This document shows, in pieces, positions 8,415 to 16,419 of a stretch of DNA of 64,000 bases; position 1 is the first letter of the stretch, and the number at the start of each line of letters is the position of its first letter. The notes below the pieces were generated by a model. The model had not been told where the DNA came from. It made no database searches and saw nothing but the letters and a program-made list of their open reading frames with translations. The translations under genes and the position numbers were made by a program. The stretch is from Firm-04 sp946413695 (GTDB lineage: Bacteria; Bacillota; Clostridia; Oscillospirales; Ruminococcaceae), in assembly GCA_946413695.1 (NCBI GenBank), contig CAMKLV010000004.1:1-64000 (forward strand), given 5' to 3'.

Positions 8415-9365
8415 TCAAAGCGGTGTATGCCAGTTGCCGGCAAGATATCTGCGCAGAATGACAATGTCCCGCAGGCTGACTGCCCCGTCCGCGCTGACAT
8501 CTGCTGCCTCGGTGTCGATGGTTTCGTTCCAGCCGCCTGTCACATAGCGCCGCATCACAACCACATCCTTCAGATCAACGCTGCCGTCACGGTTTGCGTC
8601 ACCCTTCAGGATGCGCGGCGCGGGCTCGGTGGCGGTAGTTGCGGTTGTAGTCTCCGTGGTTGTGACAGGTACGGTTGTGGTGGTTTCGGTTGTTGTGGTG
8701 GTGGTTTCGGTTGTGGTGGTAGTGGTTTCCGTGGTTGTAGTTGTTGTGGTAGTAGTTGTTGTGGTAGTTGATGTAGTTGTAGTGGTTGTAGTTGTGGTTG
8801 TAGTTGTTGTAGTAGTAGTTGTTGTTGTGGTGGTTTCCGGCGCGATATTGATTGCACCGTCCTCTGCCGCAAAGCTGACAGCGTGCAGATCGGCATCCAT
8901 GACCTTGTCCACGCCGAGCTCCAGCGGATAGCTCGATCCGCGCACCGCATCCGCCGGAACCGTAAACTCCAGCGTCAGCAGAATGCCGCTGCGCGTGATA
9001 TTCTGCGTGCCGATCGTCCCGACGCCGATCATATGCTTTTCCGGATTGTCAAAGACCTTCATCCGGACGCCGCTCGCGATATTTCCCTTTTGATACTGCG
9101 GCAGTTCTGCCTCTGCGAGCACCGGCTGCAGCCCCGTCTCCCCGTAGGAGATCGTGAAGCCGGAATTCGCAAAACCGGAATTGTTCCGCAGCAGCACGCT
9201 GACATAGACGGTGTCGCCCGGCATTGCGGTCACGCTGCTGAGATAGATGCACGGCTCCTTTTCCTGTGCCGCCTCGGCCTGCCGCACACCGGACATGAAA
9301 GAACAGACCGCAGCGAACATACATGCCGCAGCAGCCGCGAAAGAACAAATGCGCTTGTTCCTCAT
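8415..9365 (-). CDS. Single-cohesin, single-dockerin adaptor scaffoldin
   Basis: 316 residues; start at MRNKRICSF is backed by GGGAGGG seven bases upstream. A signal peptide (cleavage near AEA) is followed by a cohesin-like domain (about residues 30-175; PCIYLSSVTAMPGDTVYVSV and GILLTLEFTVP are typical strands). A linker of nearly pure Thr with Glu (about 176-240) follows, then a C-terminal dockerin with two calcium-loop repeats (GDANRDGSVDLKDVVVMRRY and DVSADGAVSLRDIVILRRYL). Cohesins bind dockerins of enzymes and the protein's own dockerin docks it onto another scaffoldin, so it fits the small adaptor scaffoldins known from Ruminococcus cellulosomes. No scaffoldin neighbours are visible. 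The poly-Thr codons form an unstable ACA/ACC/ACT repeat whose length may vary between strains. Confidence 0.82.
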   Translation of the reverse strand: MRNKRICSFAAAAACMFAAVCSFMSGVRQAEAAQEKEPCIYLSSVTAMPGDTVYVSVLLRNNSGFANSGFTISYGETGLQPVLAEAELPQYQKGNIASGVRMKVFDNPEKHMIGVGTIGTQNITRSGILLTLEFTVPADAVRGSSYPLELGVDKVMDADLHAVSFAAEDGAINIAPETTTTTTTTTTTTTTTTTTTTTSTTTTTTTTTTTTTETTTTTTETTTTTTETTTTVPVTTTETTTATTATEPAPRILKGDANRDGSVDLKDVVVMRRYVTGGWNETIDTEAADVSADGAVSLRDIVILRRYLAGNWHTPL

Positions 9366-9467
9366 AGATACCCTCCCGACGGCATGCACTATTCAAATCG
9401 AATAATATTTTTCAATATACACGCCTTCTTAATGTAATTATACCACAAAAATCACCCGTTGTCAAGC

Positions 9468-9510
9468 AAAAGATATCCCGTATTGCGAATACAATACGGG
9501 ATATGCTTTT
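9468..9510. terminator. Bidirectional terminator
   Basis: A 13-bp perfect stem (ATCCCGTATTG core) flanked by A-rich and T-rich runs on both sides. It ends the acyl-CoA synthetase transcript on the minus strand. Confidence 0.85.
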
Positions 9511-9518
9511 CGTATGTC

Positions 9519-11156
9519 TCAGCCCTGATTCTGCTCTGCGACGAGACGGTCTGCGCCGTACATCTTGCGGAGCTTCGGCTTTTCGATTTTGCCCGTGGGA
9601 TTGCGCGGGACATCTGCAAAGATCAGCTTGCGCGGACGCTTATAGCGCGGCAGTGCCTCGCAGAACTTGTTCATTTCCTCCTCGGTGCAGGTTTCGCCGT
9701 CCTTCAGCGAGATGATCGCGGCTGCGATCTCGCCGAGGCGCTTATCCGGCAGACCGATCACGGCAACATCCTTGACCTTGCTGTTGGTGCGGATGAAGTC
9801 CTCAATCTGCACCGGATAGAGGTTCTCGCCGCCGGTGATGATGACATCCTTCTTGCGGTCCACAAGGAACACAAAGCCGTCCTCATCCTCCTGTGCCATA
9901 TCGCCGGTGCGGAGCCAGCCGTCCGGCATGAGCACCTGCTTGGTCGCTTCTTCATCGTGATAATAGCAGGTCATGACGCCCGGACCCTTGACGCAGAGCT
10001 CGCCGACCTCGCCGCGCGGGACAATGTCACCGTTCTCGTCAATGATCTTGCTCTCCCAGCCAAATCCTGCCTTGCCGATTGCGCCGACCTTGTGGATATT
10101 CTCCACGCCGAGGTGCAGCGCGCCCGGTCCGATGGATTCGCTCAGGCCGTAGTTTGTATCATACTGATGATGCGGGAAGTATTTTTTCCAGCGCGTGATG
10201 AGGCTCGGCGGAACCGGCTGCGCACCGATGTGCATCAGCCGCCACTGCGAAAGCTCATAGTCGCTCAGGGAAACCTTGCCGCTCTCGATTGCATCGAGGA
10301 TATCCTGTGCCCACGGCACCAGCAGCCAGACAATCGTGCACTTCTCCGAGGAGACCGCATCGAGGATCACACTCGGCGAAACGCCGCTCAGCAGAACCGC
10401 CTTGCCGCCGACGAGGAAACTGCCGAACCAGTGCATCTTTGCGCCGGTGTGATAGAGCGGCGGGATGCAGAGGAACACATCGTCTTTCGTCTGACCGTGA
10501 TGCGCCTGCTCAACCTTGCAGGCATGCATCAGGCTCTCGTGATTGTGCAGGATCGCTTTCGGGAAACCGGTTGTGCCGGAGGAGAAATAGATCGCTGCAT
10601 CGTCCGCATCCGTCAGCAGGATTGCGGGCGTTGTGCTCGGACAGTTCGCCGTCAGCTGATCGTAGCTCTCCGCAAAGCCGGGGCAGCCCTGTCCGACATA
10701 GAGCAGCATGCGGTCATTGCCGAGGGTATCCACAACCTCCTCGACTCTGCCGATGAACTCCGGACCGAACACGAGCACGGAGATATCCGCAAGCCCGACA
10801 CAATATTCAATCTCATCCGCAGCATAGCGGAAATTCAGCGGAACAGCCAGCGCACCGACTTTGAGAATGCCGAAGTAAATCGGCAGCCACTCGATGCAGT
10901 TCATCAGCAGGATGCCGACCTTATCGCCCTTTTTGACGCCGCGCGAGATCAGGAAATGCGCAAAACGGTTCGCCTTTTCGTTAAACACCTTCCATGTGAT
11001 TTCGCGGCGGTAGATATTGGGGCGGCGCGGTTCAATCAGTTCATATTCCTTCCATGTCACTCTGCGCGGCTCAATCACAGAGGGATTCAGCTCAACAAGC
11101 GCGACATCGTTGCCATAGAGCGCAGCATTCCGCTCTAGGATTTCAGTAATCGGCAT
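9519..11156 (-). CDS. Acyl-CoA synthetase / AMP-dependent ligase
   Basis: 545 residues, normal length for long- or medium-chain acyl-CoA ligases of the ANL superfamily. The motifs are intact: A3 loop IYFSSGTTGFPKAI, A5 NYGLSESIG, A7 GWLRTGDMAQEDEDGF, A8 hinge VDRKKDVIITGGENLYP, and the A10 lysine segment RNPTGKIEK. It activates a carboxylic acid with ATP to an acyl-adenylate, then to the acyl-CoA, in the cytosol. The acid cannot be predicted. It is a single-gene unit with its own promoter and terminator; another ANL enzyme (PaaK-type) lies 6.5 kb away. Confidence 0.9.
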   Translation of the reverse strand: MPITEILERNAALYGNDVALVELNPSVIEPRRVTWKEYELIEPRRPNIYRREITWKVFNEKANRFAHFLISRGVKKGDKVGILLMNCIEWLPIYFGILKVGALAVPLNFRYAADEIEYCVGLADISVLVFGPEFIGRVEEVVDTLGNDRMLLYVGQGCPGFAESYDQLTANCPSTTPAILLTDADDAAIYFSSGTTGFPKAILHNHESLMHACKVEQAHHGQTKDDVFLCIPPLYHTGAKMHWFGSFLVGGKAVLLSGVSPSVILDAVSSEKCTIVWLLVPWAQDILDAIESGKVSLSDYELSQWRLMHIGAQPVPPSLITRWKKYFPHHQYDTNYGLSESIGPGALHLGVENIHKVGAIGKAGFGWESKIIDENGDIVPRGEVGELCVKGPGVMTCYYHDEEATKQVLMPDGWLRTGDMAQEDEDGFVFLVDRKKDVIITGGENLYPVQIEDFIRTNSKVKDVAVIGLPDKRLGEIAAAIISLKDGETCTEEEMNKFCEALPRYKRPRKLIFADVPRNPTGKIEKPKLRKMYGADRLVAEQNQG

Positions 11157-11189
11157 AGCAATTCGTCCTTTCTATTCTGTTTTCGGTCA

Positions 11190-11247
11190 ATTCCGCAGAC
11201 CGGAATCGCAATACATCCATTTTAGCACAAAAAAGCGTTAAAGTCAA
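11190..11247 (-). promoter_or_regulatory. Promoter and palindromic operator of the acyl-CoA synthetase gene
   Basis: TTGACT-17-TAAAAT on the minus strand (11219-11247). Just after the predicted transcription start lies ATTCCG-CAGAC-CGGAAT (11190-11206), a 6-bp inverted repeat well placed for a repressor. Confidence 0.55.
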
Positions 11248-11347
11248 GAGATATTTGCAATCTGCTGCCGAAAATGTGTTTTTTCCCGCCGCTTTCGGAT
11301 AAAATCCGAAAAATTCTGAATTTTCCTCAAAAAATTCAAAAAAGGTA

Positions 11348-11376
11348 TTCCATTTTTTCTGGTTTTCTGGTATAAT
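11348..11376 (+). promoter_or_regulatory. Promoter of the DacF-like gene
   Basis: TTCCAT, 17 bases, TATAAT on the plus strand, about 55 bases ahead of the start codon. Confidence 0.5.
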
Positions 11377-11433
11377 AAATGTAATCGTGTCTTTTTGACC
11401 GAAGGATTATAATCGTATACAGGAGATGATAGC

Positions 11434-12822
11434 ATGCTGAAGCGTTTGCTTGCTTCCGCAGCGGCTGCGATCCTGACAGCCGCAGTCGTGATCGGACAGA
11501 TCAAGCCGGTCAAAGCGAGCGCTCTGCTCTTTACGCCGAACGCAACCGTACAGAGTCAGGCCGCAATTCTGATGAATACCGATCTCAATGAGATCATCTA
11601 TGAGAAAAACGCTGATATGAAGGAAATGCCCGGTTCGCTTGTGCAGATCATGACAGCCGTGATCGTGCTGGAGGAATGCGAGGATATCTCGGGTACCAAA
11701 ATCGCGGCGAAAGAGGAGATGTATGAAATCTTCGAGCAGGACGAATATCCGGAGGACCTGCGCAAGGCGCAGATCGAAGCCGGCGAATCGCTCACGGTCG
11801 AAGATCTGCTCTACGCGATGATGCTGACCTCGTCGGTCGAAGCGGCATATATGCTCTGCGACAAATTCGGCGACGGCAGTCAGGATAAGTTCGCGGAGAA
11901 GATGAATGCCAAGGCAGAAGCCCTCGGCATGACCAATACGCGCTTCCTCAACGGCACCGGTCTTTACAGCGCCCGTCAGCTCACCACCGCACGCGACCTG
12001 ATGACACTGCTCTCCTACGCAATGGCGCAGCCGCGCTTTGAGACGATCGCCTGCGCAAACACCTATACGCCCGCTGTCGCCTCAACCTATGATAAGCGCG
12101 ATGTGTGGTCATGGCAGCACGCGAACCTGATGGTCGATGAATCCAGCGGCTACTATTTCAACGGTGTCCGCGGCGTCAAGACCGCAAACACACAGGAGGG
12201 CGGACGCGGCATCGCCTGCAAGGGCTCCAGAGACGGCAACAACTACCTGCTGATCTGCATGAACTCCCCGATGCAGGATAACGAGGGCAACAACCACTTC
12301 TATCACCTCGAGGATGCGCAGAATATTCTCGAATGGGCATTTGAGCACCTGACCTTCAAAGAGATCATGGAGGAGAACACGATGCTCGGCGAGATCACCG
12401 TCCGCAATGCCGAGGAGGATGACTTCGTCCTCGTCAAGCCGGTCGAAGGTTTCTCCTGCATCTGGTGTGATACAACTGATATCAAGAGCGTCCAGAAGGT
12501 TTACAACTGGCCGATGGAAATCGACGCGCCGGTCGCTGCCGGTCAGAAGATCGGCACCGTGACGCTGAAGCTCTCCGGTGAAACGCTCGCAGATATTGAT
12601 GTGGTTGCCGCATCGGATGTCAAGCGTTCGTTCTGGAAGTACAATCTCAGCGAGATTCCGGGCTTCTTCAAATCGAAGTATCTGCGGAACACATGGGTGC
12701 TCGGCATTGTGCTTTCGGTTCTGTATATCGGCGGATGCATTTTCTTCGCATTCCGGTATCATGAGGAGCGCAAGCAGCGCGCCGCCGCAAGAGCCGGTCA
12801 CCTCAAGAATCAGTCTCGCTGA
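11434..12822 (+). CDS. DacF-like D-Ala-D-Ala carboxypeptidase homologue lacking catalytic motifs
   Basis: 462 residues with the DacF/PBP5 layout: signal segment, peptidase S11 domain (about 38-300), a beta-rich PBP5-C-like domain (about 310-395), and a C-terminal membrane helix (about 420-440) with a basic tail. The start is preceded by AGGAGATGATAGC. All three serine-peptidase motifs are altered: the SxxK site is S68-L-V-Q71 with the general-base lysine replaced, the SxN site is S133-S-V135, and KTG is K249-T-A251. The fold-defining surroundings (IMTAVIVLEE, NTRFLNGTGLYSARQLTTARDL, GVKTANT) are well kept, so this is not random decay. Known S11 enzymes need these residues, so I infer a non-catalytic protein that binds peptidoglycan or regulates another PBP. 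Confidence 0.82.
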   Translation: MLKRLLASAAAAILTAAVVIGQIKPVKASALLFTPNATVQSQAAILMNTDLNEIIYEKNADMKEMPGSLVQIMTAVIVLEECEDISGTKIAAKEEMYEIFEQDEYPEDLRKAQIEAGESLTVEDLLYAMMLTSSVEAAYMLCDKFGDGSQDKFAEKMNAKAEALGMTNTRFLNGTGLYSARQLTTARDLMTLLSYAMAQPRFETIACANTYTPAVASTYDKRDVWSWQHANLMVDESSGYYFNGVRGVKTANTQEGGRGIACKGSRDGNNYLLICMNSPMQDNEGNNHFYHLEDAQNILEWAFEHLTFKEIMEENTMLGEITVRNAEEDDFVLVKPVEGFSCIWCDTTDIKSVQKVYNWPMEIDAPVAAGQKIGTVTLKLSGETLADIDVVAASDVKRSFWKYNLSEIPGFFKSKYLRNTWVLGIVLSVLYIGGCIFFAFRYHEERKQRAAARAGHLKNQSR

Positions 12823-12874
12823 ACCTCAAAGGTATCGCTTCGCGATGATTTTGAATGGGCTGCGCGCCCAAACT

Positions 12875-12907
12875 GCGCCAAAGGGACACTGTCCCTTTGG
12901 AATCCCA
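12875..12907. repeat. REP-like palindromic repeat, copy 1
   Basis: CCAAAGGGAC-act-GTCCCTTTGG hairpin preceded by TGCG and followed by AATCCC. A second copy with the same stem and flanks lies between spoIIGA and the lipoprotein gene, so it is a dispersed intergenic repeat rather than a one-off terminator. Confidence 0.65.
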
Positions 12908-12979
12908 TTCTGTATATAATACAGGAAAGTATTTATTGGTTATTGGTTGAAAACTGCCGAATCCTGCACACAATAAATC

Positions 12980-13025
12980 AAAATGCTCCGAAGCAATCCC
13001 TATCAGATGCTTCGGAGCATTTTTT
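12980..13025. terminator. Bidirectional terminator between convergent genes
   Basis: Perfect stem AAAATGCTCCGAAGCA / TGCTTCGGAGCATTTT with runs of A and T outside. It serves the DacF-like gene from the left and the expansin gene from the right. Confidence 0.9.
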
Positions 13026-13036
13026 CAGCTTTCTGC

Positions 13037-13927
13037 TTATTCCGGAAACTGCACATGTCCCTCCTGCACCTCATCGGGCGTGAAAGGAATGTTCTCATCA
13101 ATGACCACCTGTCCGTAGATATCCGTGATGCGGAAGGTGAACGGTCCCTCGCCAAGCCCCGACTGCGCTTCAAAATAGTTGAAGTTGCGGCGCGGCAGCT
13201 CGACAAATTCGCCGTCACTATTCAGATATTCCAGCCGCTCAATCGGGTAGCGGTGATTGCGCACCTGCACCGCGCACCAGAACGCCGTGCTGCCGACCTT
13301 GTAGCGGTAATTGAGCGGCGCCTCCGCGGCGGTGTCCAGCGGCACGATCTTCCATGTCACGGGAACGCGCCCCTTTTCCGCCGGTGCGATCAGCGGGAAC
13401 GCATCCGTATAGAGATCGAGGTCGCCCTTTTTGCCCTCCGGCAGCAGATCGGTCACGAGAACATTGATCGTCCCGAGCTCGCCCGTCACCTCGAGATAGG
13501 CACCGGCAAGCTCTGCGCAGTTGTAATCTGGCAGGTTCATTGCGGTGATCCAGTAATCCTTCGAGACCGGATCGAGCATCGCGCAGCCGCCCTCATAGCC
13601 GCCGCCGTAAAAGGTTGCTTCGCCGCTGTGGATCGTCCCCTTCGGCTCAAGGATCCAGTCATGTTCCTCGCCCGTCGGGACAATGCGGCGCTTGAGCAGC
13701 GTCAGATCGCGCGCATCGACATGGCTGTCATTGTTCAGATCGCCGAGTGTCAGATCGGCTTCGGCGGGCTTTGTCAGCAGCCAGTCCCGCAGCAGCAGGA
13801 CATCGGCGCGGTCGATGGCACCGTCCGCATTGAGATCGCCCCTGACCGTCTCCGCCGCCGTTCCCATGCCGCATATACATAGCATCACGGCAGCAGCCGC
13901 CGCTGCATGCACCTGCATCCGTTTCAT
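13037..13927 (-). CDS. Dockerin-bearing bacterial expansin
   Basis: 296 residues. Signal peptide (1 to about 25), an N-terminal dockerin with two repeats (GDLNADGAIDRADVLLLRDW and GDLNNDSHVDARDLTLLKRR, about 30-82), then a two-domain expansin (about 95-296). The expansin part follows the Bacillus EXLX1/YoaJ pattern closely: GEATFYGGGYEGGCAMLDP, VTDLLPEGKKGDLDLYTDAF, AVQVRNHRYPIERLEYL and a terminal GHVQFPE. The aspartates of the D1 groove are kept, while the tyrosine after the first of them is Leu. On D2 the flat aromatic patch reads F-W-F instead of W-W-Y. Expansins loosen cellulose-matrix contacts without hydrolysis; the dockerin should recruit it to the cellulosome. It is followed 18 bases upstream by the LRR-peptidase-dockerin gene, so both may be co-transcribed. 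Confidence 0.88.
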   Translation of the reverse strand: MKRMQVHAAAAAAVMLCICGMGTAAETVRGDLNADGAIDRADVLLLRDWLLTKPAEADLTLGDLNNDSHVDARDLTLLKRRIVPTGEEHDWILEPKGTIHSGEATFYGGGYEGGCAMLDPVSKDYWITAMNLPDYNCAELAGAYLEVTGELGTINVLVTDLLPEGKKGDLDLYTDAFPLIAPAEKGRVPVTWKIVPLDTAAEAPLNYRYKVGSTAFWCAVQVRNHRYPIERLEYLNSDGEFVELPRRNFNYFEAQSGLGEGPFTFRITDIYGQVVIDENIPFTPDEVQEGHVQFPE

Positions 13928-13945
13928 TCCCGTTCCACCCTTTCT

Positions 13946-16234
13946 TTATTTTGCCGCCGCGAGCACCTGCCGCTTCAGCAGCGAAAGATCCGCCGCGTTG
14001 ACTGTTTTGTCGCCGTTCAGATCGGCAGCGCGCAGTGCTGCAGCCGGCAGATTCTCCGCGGTCAGCAGATATTTGCTCAGCAGAACCGCATCCGCGATGC
14101 TGCATTTGCCGTCGCCGTTGAGATCGCCCTGCTTCAGCGCCGCAAACGGATACGCCGGTGAACCGAGCTCACCGAGCTCATCGGTGACCGCAGTGATTCT
14201 GCCGGAATTGCTTTTGCCGCCGAATTCATAGCACATTTTGCTCAGCGGGACGCAGCAGGCATAGTCCGCGTTCCGGTAATAGAGGCAGGCTTCATCATAG
14301 ATCTGATCGGGGCAGTTCGGATCCCAGACCGGAATCCGGCGGTCATAGGTTCTGCCGTCCCACGTCCAGCTGCCGGATTCGATGCCGCAGCCGACCACAA
14401 CATGACTGTCCGTCGGTGTCGCATACATGATGAGGAACGGCTTACCCTCATTTTCCGCCTGCCAGCCGAGCGCGATCATCTTCTCAAAGTACGAATCCGC
14501 AAGATCAGCACCCTGTGCGCGGATTTTCAGCGCCGCATCGGATTCCTGCATGAACTGATAGTAATTGATCACCGACTGCACTGCCTGCTCCGGTTTGATC
14601 TCGGAGAGCGAACCCGCACCTGCCTGTATCTGCGCAGGCGCAAGCAGCCCGTATTTTGCGAGCAGAACCGTCAGCGAGAGCCCGTAGCAGGAGCCGTCCC
14701 ATTTCCGGCTGAGATCAGCTTGACTGCCGAGCTGCTCCGTCAGCAATGCCTTTGCAGCATCCGTCATAGAGAACGAATCCCCGAACACCTCCGCCGTGTT
14801 TGCAAATGTCCATGTATCCTTTTTGAGATCAAGCGCGATTTTGCCCTTTTGCGGCGGAATCACCGGCGCATCCAGCACATGCTCCGAAAGCTTCTCTGCC
14901 GCCGGATTCTGCGAGTATACGCACTGCAGATCACAGCTCACAACCGCTTTTTCCGCAACGGTTTTGACCGAATCCGGCACAGTCAGCGTCCGCAGACGCG
15001 CACACCGCGTAAATGCGCCCGCGACGATCTCTGTCACAGAATCCGGTATCACCGCATGCACATCTCTGCCGGCATAATTGAGCAATTTGCCGTTTGAAAG
15101 GATCAGCCAGCCGCCGTTCTGTTCGATCAGTGCATCCAGATACGGTGTACCGGAAAAGGATGTCGATTCCGCTTCGGTCAATGATGCCGGCAGATTCATT
15201 TCTGCAATTTTCGTGCTGCTGAACGCATACGCGCCGACCGCTGTCAGGGAATCCGGCAGCACAAGGCGTTCCAGCGCAGATGCCTGAAATGCGCGCGCAC
15301 CGATTTTTGTCACGCCATCCGGAATTTCAATCGCTTTGAGCTTTGTGTTCTGAAAGGCACCCACCGGAATCTCCGTCAGTCCGGCGGGCAGATTGACTTC
15401 TGTCAGCGGCGTGCCCATGAATGCACCGGCGCCGAGCTTCTGCAGATGCTCCGGCAGCCTGACGGACGTCAGTGCGGTGTTCGCAAACGCCATATTCCCG
15501 ATTGACGTCACCGATTCGGGGATCACAACGGATTCCAGCGGCATATTCAGGAAGGCGGCATCTGCGATCTCCGTTGTTCCCGCCGGAATCTCGACAGAAG
15601 TGACACTGCTGCCTTCAAAGGCGCTCGCCCCGATGGTCTCCAGCGATGCGGGCAGTCTGACCGCTTGCAGCGCCGTATTCTGAAAGGCTTTGTCGCCGAT
15701 CGTTCTGACCGAATCCGGCAGTTCGAGCTTCGTCAGATGCGGTGCAAACACAGCCTGTATCTCCGCTTCGGTCCAGCCGGTCAGGCTGTCCGCATCTTCC
15801 AGTATTTCAGGATTGATCCGGAATGCGCACGCGCCGATCTCCTCAACGCCCTCCTGCAGATGCACCTCCCGCAGTCCGGTCATATCTGAAAACGCATTTT
15901 TCCGGATGATCCGCAGACTTTCCGGCAGATAGAGCTTTTCGACCGTGCTGTTCATCCGGAACCAGATTTCCTTTTTTTGATCCGTCTTTTTCGCAAAGTA
16001 TTCGATTCTGCGGAAGGCATCCGCAGCGATCTCCGTCACGCCCTCCGGCACATGTACTTCGCTGTCCCTGCCGTTATAGCTGAGCAGCACGCCGTTTTTG
16101 ATATCAAACTCAGGGAGTTCCTCCTCAGCCGCCGCAGAAACGGCGTTCTTCGGCAGATATACTGCGTTCTGCAGCACTGCGCCGTTCCACAGCAGCAGCG
16201 CTGATATGAGCAGCGCAGAAATCTCTTTTTTCAT
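13946..16234 (-). CDS. LRR (BspA-type) - cysteine-peptidase-like - dockerin protein
   Basis: 762 residues. Signal peptide, then about 17 BspA-type leucine-rich repeats (about 45-455; units such as SVTSVEIPAGTTEIADAAFL). A papain/C39-like domain (about 470-690) follows, with a plausible catalytic set of Cys516 (GSCYGLSL), His611 (DSHVVVG) and Asp638/Asn640 (WDPN). A C-terminal dockerin (about 701-762) has two calcium loops. The domain order suggests a secreted peptidase or inhibitor-like module that binds a protein or glycan through the LRRs and docks into the cellulosome. Dockerin proteins carrying LRRs and papain-like peptidases or serpins are known from Ruminococcus. The start has AGGAGGAC upstream. 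It lies just upstream of the dockerin-expansin. Confidence 0.82.
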   Translation of the reverse strand: MKKEISALLISALLLWNGAVLQNAVYLPKNAVSAAAEEELPEFDIKNGVLLSYNGRDSEVHVPEGVTEIAADAFRRIEYFAKKTDQKKEIWFRMNSTVEKLYLPESLRIIRKNAFSDMTGLREVHLQEGVEEIGACAFRINPEILEDADSLTGWTEAEIQAVFAPHLTKLELPDSVRTIGDKAFQNTALQAVRLPASLETIGASAFEGSSVTSVEIPAGTTEIADAAFLNMPLESVVIPESVTSIGNMAFANTALTSVRLPEHLQKLGAGAFMGTPLTEVNLPAGLTEIPVGAFQNTKLKAIEIPDGVTKIGARAFQASALERLVLPDSLTAVGAYAFSSTKIAEMNLPASLTEAESTSFSGTPYLDALIEQNGGWLILSNGKLLNYAGRDVHAVIPDSVTEIVAGAFTRCARLRTLTVPDSVKTVAEKAVVSCDLQCVYSQNPAAEKLSEHVLDAPVIPPQKGKIALDLKKDTWTFANTAEVFGDSFSMTDAAKALLTEQLGSQADLSRKWDGSCYGLSLTVLLAKYGLLAPAQIQAGAGSLSEIKPEQAVQSVINYYQFMQESDAALKIRAQGADLADSYFEKMIALGWQAENEGKPFLIMYATPTDSHVVVGCGIESGSWTWDGRTYDRRIPVWDPNCPDQIYDEACLYYRNADYACCVPLSKMCYEFGGKSNSGRITAVTDELGELGSPAYPFAALKQGDLNGDGKCSIADAVLLSKYLLTAENLPAAALRAADLNGDKTVNAADLSLLKRQVLAAAK

Positions 16235-16369
16235 ACTGTCCTCCTGATTCTGCTATACCATTGCACCATCATAATGCTTCATATTTCGGCATTTGTTTCC
16301 GGTTTCATTATACCACACCGATGCGGCGCTTTCAATAACAAATTGTAAATTCAGTGCAAGCAAAAATAT

Positions 16370-16411
16370 CAAAAAAACGCAGCAGGACACGTTCTGCATC
16401 CTGCTGCGTTT
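16370..16411 (-). terminator. Terminator of paaK
   Basis: A 13-bp perfect stem (AAACGCAGCAGGA / TCCTGCTGCGTTT) with the T-run reading on the minus strand. Confidence 0.88.
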
Positions 16412-16419
16412 CTGTATCA

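Noticed and set aside
9519..11156. Operon of the acyl-CoA synthetase with the cohesin gene
   Set aside because: A strong bidirectional terminator separates them.
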